A DNA stretch of 13,504 nucleotides from Alistipes sp. CAG:514 (GTDB lineage: Bacteria; Bacteroidota; Bacteroidia; Bacteroidales; UBA932), in NCBI GenBank assembly GCA_000431015.1, contig HF985992.1, positions 1-13,504 of the forward strand, read 5' to 3'. How positions within the stretch are numbered: position 1 is the stretch's first letter; each line of letters starts with the position of its first letter. Under the pieces are notes generated by a model, which was not told the DNA's origin, made no database searches, and saw only the letters and a program-made list of their open reading frames with translations. Shown here piece by piece: positions 6,681-13,504 of the stretch. The position numbers and the translations under genes were made by a program.

Positions 6681-9600
6681 TTATTTGTCAAGAAATTTCA
6701 TTATGTCATCAATTAGTGTTCCCATCTGTCCGCGGTCTTTGATGACCTCTATCGGGAAGCCGATGCAGACGGTTCTGTAGCCGTTGCCCTCGTAGCAGGT
6801 GCCGGCGGAGATGTTCGTGTCCGTGTAGCGCATGAATGATTGCGCGCGGTCGCTGGCAGGGACGATGCCGTCAGGGGTCTCCACATTGTAGATCAGTGGG
6901 TTGCGATCCTTGTGGAAGGAGATTTGATCAGCATTCAACTTAAGGAGCCCGTTGCTCTTGGCGGCAACCGTGGCGTGGCGGCTGGCGAAGTTCGTCATCC
7001 ACTTGTAGCCCAGCGTCTTCTCCACGAAAGCTTTGGTCGTGGCCCTGTAGGCGCTGTCTATTCTGATCGGGTAGATCCCGTCCCAGACATCCGTGCCGAT
7101 GTTCGCACCGGAGACCAGCACATTGCCACCGTTGGCGGTGAAGCGCGTGACGGCTTTCTGAAGTCCGAGCGGGAAGACCGAGAATCTGTCGGCCACCTTG
7201 CCCGTTCCCACGACCGTGGTGATCTGCTTGCCGCAGATGATGTCCAGCGCGAGGTCGGAGTCCGCTATAGAGCTGTCTGCCGTGAAAGCCGACACGCTTG
7301 CCGAGTGGAACGCGTAGCCGGCGTCCATAAGCGCCTTTCCGTGGATTCCGCAGTAGTCGAAGGTGTTACCGGCGAAGACCTTGCCGGCCTCGTCGGTCCA
7401 GCATGCGCCGAATCCCGGATTGTCATCGTCCAGCCAAGGCAGCGAGCGGCGGAACTGGTACTGCGGGCCGATGAAATTGATTTCTCTGACGTAAGGCACA
7501 CCGGCGTCGATGTCGGCGTTGAATCCGGCATATTCAGGAGTGTCGAACCACGCAGGGGCGGAGACTCTTGTGAAGTTGTTGACCACGAGGACGCTCTTGC
7601 CGCTGCCGTGTCCGGGAACCCCCACGCTGAGCGTCTCGGACGGGAAACTCTTGCCTCCGTCGTTGTAGGCCACAATCCTGTAGCTGTAGATGTGACCGGG
7701 GGCTATGGAGAGTGTTGTGGAGATCACGTCTCCTGTGGTTTTGAACTCCTCCAGGATCCTGCCCTGGTCGAACACGCCGTCGTCGATCCTTGTCTGGAGG
7801 ATGTAGCCCTTCGGTGCGGCGGTCGCCTCCAGGGTGTCAGCCGTGGCCTTCCAGCTGAGCCTTACGTTGGCGTTGGAACATGTTTCGGGAGTGTCCGTGA
7901 AAGCTGTGGCGAATGAGTTGACAGGCAGAGGCTGTACGGCGTAGGCGCAGCCGTAGCGGGCGCTGAGGTACTTCAACATGCCTTTGTAGATGGCTCTGCT
8001 GACCGTGAAACGGAACGTAGGATCGAGTCCGAACTTCATGTCGGCGAAGTTCTGGTGGGAAAGAAGTTCCAGAAGCATCGCAGGAACTGTCGGCGTGCGG
8101 GATTCGCTGTAGGAACGGTCCCAAAGCCCTCTTCTGCTCCAGTCCGCGTTGAAGGTTTTGCGAACATCGTCCACGATCCCTGTCTGCACGAAGTCGGCGA
8201 GCATCCTCTGCTGAAGCCTTGACTCTCCGTTGGCGAACTTGTCGCTTCCGTCGTTGAGCAGGGTGTAGATCGACAGTGTGCCGACTATGGAGTCGTCCGG
8301 CGTGGTCCCGGCGTCTGTGTGGAAGGCGAACGCCAGGTCTATCGGAATGTTCAGTCCCTCCGCTTTCGGGTTCGTCCTTGAGCCTCCGGTCATCCAGCCA
8401 ACCCACGCGCCGCGGTCTCCGTAGTCGGAGGTGTAGTCATCGGCGTATCTGTTGAGTATGGTGGAGTCCGCGCCGGCCCACTGCATCCAGTAGAAGGCTC
8501 CCTCCGTGAAGGACGGCATGCCTGAGGTGGCATATTCATTGACAGGCTGATCCTTAAGTCCTCTGGCGATCTTGCCCATGCCGCCGCCGAAGCGAACCGC
8601 GTCCGCTGTTATGACGGCGTTGCCCGGCACATCGTAGCCCTTAGGGACGCTGTTGTCGAGGATGACGCAGCCGTCCGTGCCTTTGTCGAACTCGAACGTG
8701 CCGAGGTAGATCCAGGTTCCGCCTCCCATCCTCTGGTTGACGATGAACTCGCTCTCGCCGCCAAGGTGCCTGACCGTGTAGCGGGCGCACGGTGTGCTGT
8801 GCGGAAGCGTCTTGTAGGACACATAGACCGCATACTCTCCTCTTTCGGGGAAGTCCGGTGTCCAGCATGCCAGGGCGGCCTTTTCCCTCTGTCGGACGCG
8901 GCAGTCCGCCTGGCGCGCCGTACCCATCCGGAACGGATTGTCAAGACCTGAATATGTTGCCCGCGCGTCTGCGAAGCCCACACCGGCATCTGACCAAGTA
9001 CCTGTCTCTGAATATCTTCCCTCAATCCTCACGCCTTCCCCGCGACCTTCCTCGAATGCCGGATCATTGTCCGCGACCACTTCCATCGTCTGCGGATCCC
9101 TTTCGCGCGGTGTCATCACATAGGCTCCGGCGTTCTCCAGCATCGGGATCAGGAACGGAAGCACGTAGCTTTGCGTGTACATGTCCTCCACGGTGTGGAG
9201 CATCGGGGCGCGCTGCCATTCCCAGCGGTCCGTCTTCTCCTCGAAGTACCGCCCGTGGCTCTGCCATAGCGCTATGTTCCGTCCGGTAAGCCCCTTGGCG
9301 AACGCCTGCCCGTCAGTCCTTGTGACGAACGGATGGACGTTGCGCAAGTCCGTGGTCCTGAACCTGTCGCTGATCGGTTTCCCGTTGTTGCCAAGGGATG
9401 GCATGACGTAGGACTCAAGCGATCTCTTTCCGATGAGAAGTTTCCCTACGCCGTACTTCGCGCAGGATTCGGGCAGAATGCTCTTGAGCGTCCGTCTCAG
9501 CCACTCGACATCCTCTGTTCTCCATGGAAAGTCACCCATCGAGGGGGTGAAGTAGAAATCCAGATCGTAGCCTCTTCTGACTACCTTGTTGGCCTTCACC

Positions 9601-9740
9601 TGGGCGGAAACCCTTGTCCTTTCCACCATCAGGGTCTGGAGAGAGTCCACCGCGTCCTTGAACTCCTTGACAGTCTGCGCGTCCAGACTTGTCGTCAGCA
9701 GACAGGCGACGACAGCGGCGGTTATGATTCTTTTGAGCAT
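6681..9740 (-). CDS. Exported N-acetylmuramoyl-L-alanine amidase (Amidase_3) with golvesin-like and Fn3 domains
   Basis: This 1019-residue enzyme probably cuts the bond between N-acetylmuramic acid and L-alanine in peptidoglycan. Residues 1-21 are a signal peptide (MLKRIITAAVVACLLTTSLDA). Amidase_3 motifs appear in order: H162 in ALWQSHGRYFE, E185 in HTVEDMYTQ, YVMTPRERD (207-215), H474 in FAFHTDAG, and the general base E558 in VPAMLLELLSHQNF. The zinc and catalytic residues are thus all present. The amidase is interrupted by a golvesin C-terminal-like beta domain (about 240-390: W-S-D-A-G, GEYAVYVSYK, GGGTWIYLGTFEF, ITADAVRFGGG). A fibronectin type III domain (about 620-708) and a C-terminal alpha/beta domain (about 714-1019: KSVLVVNNF, GGNVLVSGANIG) follow. 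Relatives are sometimes labelled xanthan lyase. The start overlaps the VanZ-like gene by 19 nt; the stop is 6 nt before the desulfidase gene. Confidence 0.85.
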   Translation of the reverse strand: MLKRIITAAVVACLLTTSLDAQTVKEFKDAVDSLQTLMVERTRVSAQVKANKVVRRGYDLDFYFTPSMGDFPWRTEDVEWLRRTLKSILPESCAKYGVGKLLIGKRSLESYVMPSLGNNGKPISDRFRTTDLRNVHPFVTRTDGQAFAKGLTGRNIALWQSHGRYFEEKTDRWEWQRAPMLHTVEDMYTQSYVLPFLIPMLENAGAYVMTPRERDPQTMEVVADNDPAFEEGRGEGVRIEGRYSETGTWSDAGVGFADARATYSGLDNPFRMGTARQADCRVRQREKAALACWTPDFPERGEYAVYVSYKTLPHSTPCARYTVRHLGGESEFIVNQRMGGGTWIYLGTFEFDKGTDGCVILDNSVPKGYDVPGNAVITADAVRFGGGMGKIARGLKDQPVNEYATSGMPSFTEGAFYWMQWAGADSTILNRYADDYTSDYGDRGAWVGWMTGGSRTNPKAEGLNIPIDLAFAFHTDAGTTPDDSIVGTLSIYTLLNDGSDKFANGESRLQQRMLADFVQTGIVDDVRKTFNADWSRRGLWDRSYSESRTPTVPAMLLELLSHQNFADMKFGLDPTFRFTVSRAIYKGMLKYLSARYGCAYAVQPLPVNSFATAFTDTPETCSNANVRLSWKATADTLEATAAPKGYILQTRIDDGVFDQGRILEEFKTTGDVISTTLSIAPGHIYSYRIVAYNDGGKSFPSETLSVGVPGHGSGKSVLVVNNFTRVSAPAWFDTPEYAGFNADIDAGVPYVREINFIGPQYQFRRSLPWLDDDNPGFGACWTDEAGKVFAGNTFDYCGIHGKALMDAGYAFHSASVSAFTADSSIADSDLALDIICGKQITTVVGTGKVADRFSVFPLGLQKAVTRFTANGGNVLVSGANIGTDVWDGIYPIRIDSAYRATTKAFVEKTLGYKWMTNFASRHATVAAKSNGLLKLNADQISFHKDRNPLIYNVETPDGIVPASDRAQSFMRYTDTNISAGTCYEGNGYRTVCIGFPIEVIKDRGQMGTLIDDIMKFLDK

Positions 9741-10153
9741 TTCGGTTTATTGTGTGTTTTTATTATCCGCAAATCAATGATCATCACGATGATGGAGGAA
9801 ATGGCCAGCGCAAGCGTGTCCGCCACGAAATCCAGCGCGTCTCCGCTTCTGTAGCTCGTGAATGACTGCCCGATCTCCGTCCCGGCGGCGATCAGGCAAC
9901 CGGCCAGAAAGACCAGACCGACGGCCAGGACGGTGTGTCGCGGCCTGCCTGTCATCCCGGAGAACGCGAGGTAGCAGAGGATAGGGAAGGGAAAGAACAT
10001 CAGGAAATGCACCATCTTGTCCATAGGAATCCCGAACAGGTTGTCCTGGCCGATGTCAGGCAAGTCGCTGAAATGCCCGAAACAGCACCAGCCGACCATT
10101 CCGAGGTAGACGACCAGCAGCGCCAATGTCAGAATATTCCTTTTCCTCATCAT
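9722..10153 (-). CDS. VanZ-family membrane protein
   Basis: This 143-residue protein has about four membrane segments (about 8-27, 48-66, 74-92, 108-127). The VanZ-like signature is visible: MDKMVHFLMFFPFPILCYL (44-62), then AAGTEIGQSF with the acidic residue in the third segment, and SGDALDFVADTLALAI, the 'R-x-x-D-x-x-D-x-x-A-N' stretch. VanZ itself lowers sensitivity to teicoplanin, but most Bacteroidetes members have no known job, so a role in the envelope is inferred only. Two adjacent ATGs (10153 and 10150) could start it. It begins 7 nt after the CBM9-like gene, and its last 19 nt overlap the amidase gene in another frame, so translation of the two is probably coupled. Confidence 0.85.
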   Translation of the reverse strand: MMRKRNILTLALLVVYLGMVGWCCFGHFSDLPDIGQDNLFGIPMDKMVHFLMFFPFPILCYLAFSGMTGRPRHTVLAVGLVFLAGCLIAAGTEIGQSFTSYRSGDALDFVADTLALAISSIIVMIIDLRIIKTHNKPKCSKES

Positions 10154-10160
10154 AAGAATC

Positions 10161-10820
10161 CTATTTTAGAATAATCTCCCCGAAGTACTCCGGTCTGTGG
10201 AAATCCGGTTTCGTGGTCTTGATCGGGTTCCAGCTCAGGAAGTGCGGATGGGCGGTGAGATCCCCGCATTTGTAGAAGTTGCCCCTGAGGCTGACCGGGA
10301 GGTTGTCCCTGTCTATTCCAATCAGTTCGAAAGGAATCAGCATGGCCACCGTCCAGCTGAAGATCCTGTCGGAGATAGTGACCGCCTTCCTTTCCAGGGA
10401 ACTGTGTCTGATGACGCTCCGGAGCAGTTCCGGTGCGATCAGGGTCTTGTCGATCCTGCTTGTCCTCTTGGAGGCCAGCAGGGAACCGATGCAGGTGAGC
10501 TCGAAGTTGTAGTAGGTGCCGTCGTACGGATCCGTCACGAAAAACTCGCAGCAGCTGTCCTCCCAGCTGTTTCCGTTGTCCTCAATGGCGGTGGCGCGCA
10601 GGTCAAGCCCCCTGACGTGGAACATGACAGCGAGGTGACTCTCGGTGCGGGCTATCGACCCGTTGCAGTCAGGGGCGTAGGGCGCGTCCTTCGGCCAGTT
10701 ACGCTCGCAGACCGCGAACTTCGAGGCTCCTTTCTCCATCGCAAGATCCAGCTCCTGCATATTCATTCTTTCAAGTCCCTCGATGAACGGGACCCTGATT
10801 TGTCTGGCGACGTTTTTCAT
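10161..10820 (-). CDS. Carbohydrate-binding family 9-like protein, no signal peptide
   Basis: This 219-residue protein is a stand-alone CBM9-like domain of the Bacteroidetes type. Motifs seen are NWPKDAPYAPDCNGSIA, then LAVMFHVRGLDLRA, NGNSWEDSCCEFFVTDPYDG, YYNFELTCIGSLLA, FSWTVAMLIPFELIG, and the strongly conserved end GNFYKCGDLTAHPHFLSW followed by NPIKTTKPDFHRPEYFGEI. The first 40 residues (MKNVARQIRVPFIEGLERMN) have no hydrophobic stretch, so it should be cytoplasmic, unlike most glycan-binding modules, and no enzymatic domain is attached. It lies 27 nt after the exporter gene and 7 nt before the VanZ-like gene, and ends with TAG. What it binds is unknown; a cytoplasmic sugar or cell-wall precursor is one possibility. 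The family is sure and the function open. Confidence 0.85.
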   Translation of the reverse strand: MKNVARQIRVPFIEGLERMNMQELDLAMEKGASKFAVCERNWPKDAPYAPDCNGSIARTESHLAVMFHVRGLDLRATAIEDNGNSWEDSCCEFFVTDPYDGTYYNFELTCIGSLLASKRTSRIDKTLIAPELLRSVIRHSSLERKAVTISDRIFSWTVAMLIPFELIGIDRDNLPVSLRGNFYKCGDLTAHPHFLSWNPIKTTKPDFHRPEYFGEIILK

Positions 10821-10847
10821 CTTCTTCCGTGAATATATCCATGAAGG

Positions 10848-12698
10848 CTAAAGCGCCTGCATGTCGTTGAGTTTCTTGTAGTAGCCTTCCTGGGCAAGCA
10901 GCTCCTCGTGCCTGCCGCGCTCCACGATCCGGCCCTCGTCCATCACGATGATCTCGTCGGCGTTCCTGATGGTCGAAAGCCTGTGGGCGATCGCGATGGT
11001 GGTTCTTGTGGACATCAGGCGGTCGAGAGCCTCCTGCACGATCTTCTCGGACTCGGTGTCCAGAGAGGCCGTGGCCTCGTCGAGGATCAGGATCGGAGGG
11101 TTCTTGAGGATGGCGCGGGCGATGCTGATTCTCTGCCTCTGTCCGCCGGAGAGTTTCACGCCCCTGTCGCCGATGTTGAAGTCGTAGCCGCCCTCCTTCT
11201 CCATGATGAAGTCGTGGGCGTTGGCAATCTTGGCCGCCTCGATCACGCTTTCCATGGTGGCGTTCTCCACTCCGAAGGCTATGTTGTTGAAAATGCTGTC
11301 GTTGAAGAGGATCGACTCCTGGTTGACATTGCCGATTATGCTCCTCAGGTCGGCGATCCGCACGTCCCTGATGTCGGTGCCGTCGATGGTGATCGCCCCG
11401 CCGGTCGGGTCGTAGAACCTCGGAATGAGGTCCACAAGGGTGGATTTTCCGGCTCCGGAAGCCCCCACGATGGCGATCGTCCTGCCTTTAGGAATCTCCA
11501 GGCTCACGTCATCCAGTACCTTCCTCTGTCCGTCGGGGTAGTGGAAGTTCACGTGGTCGAAGGTGATCCTGTCGTTGAATCCGCCGAGCGTCTTAGGCTC
11601 CCGAGGCTCCACGATGTCATTCTCCGCGTCCAGTATCTTGTTGATCCTCTCCATCGAGGCCATGCCCTTCGGGATGGCGTACCCTGCCTTCGCGAAATCC
11701 TTGATCGGGTTGATGATGCTGTAGAGGATCACCATATAGTAGATGAATATGGGCGCGTCGATGGTCGATTTCCCTCCCAGGATCAGGGTTCCGCCGAACC
11801 ACAGCACTATCATGATCAGCACCGTTCCCAGAAACTCGCTCATAGGGTGGGCGAGGGACTGGCGGATCGTCACGCGGTTGCTCTTCTTCCTCATCGCCTC
11901 GCTCACGTTGTCGAACCTTTCGGACATCTTCCTCTCGGCGATGAAGGCCTTGATGATGCGCAGCCCGCCGAGGGTCTCCTCCACCTGGGCCATCACGTCG
12001 CTCCAAAGCTGCTGTACCTCAAGCGATTTCCTCTTAAGGTTCTTTCCCACGACACCCATCACCCACATCATCAGCGGGGCGAAAAGGATGGTGAAGGCCG
12101 TCATCTGCCAGCTGATCACGAGAAGGGCGGCGAAGTAGAAGAAAATCAGGATAGGGTTCTTGATGAGCATCTCGATCGATCCCGTGATGGAATTCTCCAC
12201 CTCCTGCACGTCACCGCTCATCCTGGCGATGATGTCGCCTTTCTTCTCCTCCGAGAAGAAGCCCAGCGGAAGGGCCAGGATCTTGTTGTAGATGTCCATC
12301 CTGATGTTCTTCACCACACCCGTCCTGATCGGCACCATCACGGCGGACGAGCCGAAGTAGCAAGCCGTCTTCAGCGCGGTCATCACCACAAGGAATATGC
12401 ACAGGAAGAGCAGCACCATCGACGCTCCGAGTGTCGAGATCTGCTGCTCCAGCTGCCAGTAGACGTTGCCCATGAAAGCGTCCCCCAGATCCTTGAACGG
12501 CATCTGCCAGACCTCGTTCCAGGGGGTGAATGAATAGACCGTCTCGTTGATCTTGAACAGGATCCTCAGGATCGGCACGATGATGGCGAACGAGAATATG
12601 TTGAAGACCGCCGAAAGGATATTCAGAATTATCGAGCCGGCGAGATATTTCTTGAAAGGCGCGACATAGCGCTTTATCATTGACCAGAATTCTTTCAT
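10848..12698 (-). CDS. MsbA-type ABC exporter, fused membrane and ATPase domains
   Basis: This 616-residue half-transporter works as a dimer and exports lipids, lipid-linked sugars, peptides or drugs across the inner membrane. The N-terminal membrane domain (about 1-340) has around six helices, with coupling stretches such as LPLGFFSEEKKGDIIARMSGD (143-163), typical of the MsbA/Sav1866 fold. The ATPase domain (about 378-616) has Walker A GASGAGKST (412-420), Q-loop around NVNQES (457-462), signature LSGGQRQR (516-523), Walker B LILDEATASLD (537-547) and the H-loop H572 in AIAHRLSTIR. All catalytic residues are present. An unusual periplasmic insertion (about 50-85) lies after helix 1. It starts 2 nt after the M28 gene stop. 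MsbA itself (lipid A flippase) is one candidate, but sequence alone does not fix the substrate. Confidence 0.92.
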   Translation of the reverse strand: MKEFWSMIKRYVAPFKKYLAGSIILNILSAVFNIFSFAIIVPILRILFKINETVYSFTPWNEVWQMPFKDLGDAFMGNVYWQLEQQISTLGASMVLLFLCIFLVVMTALKTACYFGSSAVMVPIRTGVVKNIRMDIYNKILALPLGFFSEEKKGDIIARMSGDVQEVENSITGSIEMLIKNPILIFFYFAALLVISWQMTAFTILFAPLMMWVMGVVGKNLKRKSLEVQQLWSDVMAQVEETLGGLRIIKAFIAERKMSERFDNVSEAMRKKSNRVTIRQSLAHPMSEFLGTVLIMIVLWFGGTLILGGKSTIDAPIFIYYMVILYSIINPIKDFAKAGYAIPKGMASMERINKILDAENDIVEPREPKTLGGFNDRITFDHVNFHYPDGQRKVLDDVSLEIPKGRTIAIVGASGAGKSTLVDLIPRFYDPTGGAITIDGTDIRDVRIADLRSIIGNVNQESILFNDSIFNNIAFGVENATMESVIEAAKIANAHDFIMEKEGGYDFNIGDRGVKLSGGQRQRISIARAILKNPPILILDEATASLDTESEKIVQEALDRLMSTRTTIAIAHRLSTIRNADEIIVMDEGRIVERGRHEELLAQEGYYKKLNDMQAL

Positions 12699-12700
12699 TG

Positions 12701-13504
12701 TCAGAGTATTTTTTCCAACCAGTGGAAGATAAGGAATATTCTTTTGCGTAGTATTTCGTAGTCAAGCGTCCCGGCAGTGTCCGAGGTCTTGTTGGTGAGC
12801 ATGGTGATGCCGGAGGTGAAGACCGCGCAGGTCAACCCGTTCTGCGTGAAGACCTTCTGGTCGCCGAACCTTCTGTGGAACATTTCCGTGAAGCTCTGGC
12901 TTCCGTAGTAGTTCGTGGCGATGTCGAGTCCGAGTCCCGGCCCCTCGTTCGCGCGGGTGAGGTCAAATGTGAACTGCCCGCCGCTGAGCATGATCAGAAA
13001 GTCGTTCCTTCCCTTGTGGATCGGCTCCAGTGTGCTGCCGATAATGTCCAGCACGACGGTGGCGTAGATCTTGTCCATGGTGATCGCCTCGCCGCTGGAC
13101 GGATTCCTCAGACTGCCGCTACGGATTTCCGCCATCAGCGCCTCCGCCCCGGCGGAATTCCTTTCCTTGGCGTCCGTGGCCACGAAGATGAGATTCTTTC
13201 CGTAGTCCCGTCCAAGCTCCTTCATCTTCCCGAACATCACGGCCAGGTTCAGCATGGCGACAACGCCGGAGGCATTGCTGTCCGCTCCCGGATAGAGATT
13301 CCCGTCGATGACCCCGTGGCTGTCATAGTGGGCGGCGATGATCACATACTTGTCCTTCCCGGAGGTGTTTTTTCCCGGCAGGAAACCGATGATATTCCTT
13401 CCCACCGCGCCGCGGCACCCTTCATCATCATTTTTCAATGCTGAGCCACCGTCCGTTCCGCCCGTTCCGTGCATTCCGTCCGTTCCGCCCGTTCCGCCCG
13501 TTCC
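12701..13504 (-). CDS. M28-fold peptidase homologue, N-terminus beyond the window, catalytic residues altered
   Basis: The frame is open to the window edge: 257 residues follow the internal Met at 13474, with ten more codons visible upstream. The fold is that of M28 aminopeptidases: NIIGFLPGK, IIAAHYDSHG (H49, D51), YPGADSNASGVVAML (D65), LIFVATDAKERNSAG (95-109), VVLDIIGS (D143), and TSDTAGTLDYEIL near the end. Compared with Aeromonas aminopeptidase, the general base Glu is Lys103 while the next Zn ligand (E104) is kept. The last His ligand before S-D-T is missing (TNKTSDT, 227-233). It may thus be an inactive, binding-only relative. A Gly-Thr-rich 9-bp repeat runs through its N-terminal part. 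The signal peptide, if any, is out of view. It is the first visible gene of the minus-strand run, 2 nt before the exporter. The family is confident; the loss of activity is inferred. Confidence 0.8.
   Translation of the reverse strand, partial: GTGGTGGTDGMHGTGGTDGGSALKNDDEGCRGAVGRNIIGFLPGKNTSGKDKYVIIAAHYDSHGVIDGNLYPGADSNASGVVAMLNLAVMFGKMKELGRDYGKNLIFVATDAKERNSAGAEALMAEIRSGSLRNPSSGEAITMDKIYATVVLDIIGSTLEPIHKGRNDFLIMLSGGQFTFDLTRANEGPGLGLDIATNYYGSQSFTEMFHRRFGDQKVFTQNGLTCAVFTSGITMLTNKTSDTAGTLDYEILRKRIFLIFHWLEKIL
13451..13504 (-). repeat. In-frame 9-bp tandem repeat coding Gly-Thr-Gly/Asp
   Basis: Six consecutive 9-bp units on the minus strand (GGAACGGGC, the same again, GGAACGGAC, GGAATGCAC, GGAACGGGC, GGAACGGAC) code GTG-GTG-GTD-GMH-GTG-GTD. 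The array runs off the right edge, so its full length is unknown. Being a multiple of three, unit gain or loss would keep the frame. It lies just before the first strand of the M28 fold (GRNIIGFLPG) and looks like a flexible linker or surface loop. Confidence 0.8.

Noticed and set aside
6840..7916. 358-codon plus-strand open frame
   Set aside because: It is antisense to the amidase gene and has no recognisable motif.
10908..12533. 541-codon plus-strand open frame
   Set aside because: It is the antisense of the ABC exporter, is low-complexity in Asp, His, Val and Arg, and matches no family; it arises from GC-rich codon use.

Overview
The window looks like a piece of a Bacteroidales chromosome with fairly high GC. 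Evidence for this is the gene content (Ig-like repeat surface protein, GH20 hexosaminidase, family-9-like carbohydrate-binding protein, amidase carrying a golvesin-type domain, MsbA-like exporter), a TAnnTTTG-type promoter element, and the lack of strong Shine-Dalgarno sequences. A gut relative of Alistipes/Rikenellaceae is a guess from GC and gene style only.

Plus strand, left part (1-4841). The window opens inside a surface protein made of bacterial Ig-like domains. Its reading frame is cut by a TAG at 464-466 but stays open in the same frame, with recognisable Ig-like sequence, until 772, so it reads as a nonsense-disrupted gene. A terminator (815-842) follows. Next comes a tetrapyrrole-methylase-fold SAM methyltransferase with a promoter element almost touching its start codon. 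An exported alkaline phosphatase and an exported GH20 beta-N-acetylhexosaminidase follow, only 5 nt apart and probably co-transcribed. Both act outside the cytoplasm and plausibly release phosphate and amino sugars from glycans or wall material.

Centre (4842-5375). This 534-nt gap between convergent genes holds no credible gene but is packed with structure. In order: a terminator right after the GH20 stop; a 30-nt near-copy of the GH20 3' end; a nested bidirectional hairpin; four tandem 28-bp units; and a 150-nt palindrome with perfect 28-bp outer arms and a second 21-bp inner stem. This is the most unusual part of the window.

Minus strand, right part (5376-13504). Six genes run leftwards with gaps of 2, 27, 7, -19 and 6 nt, which suggests one operon whose promoter lies beyond the right edge. 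In order of transcription: an M28-fold peptidase homologue lacking key catalytic residues and carrying a 9-bp Gly/Thr repeat; an MsbA-type ABC exporter; a small cytoplasmic CBM9-like protein; a VanZ-family membrane protein; a large exported Amidase_3 enzyme split by a golvesin-like domain; and an L-cysteine desulfidase family enzyme. Several of these are envelope functions (exporter, VanZ-like protein, wall amidase); the last is amino-acid catabolism.
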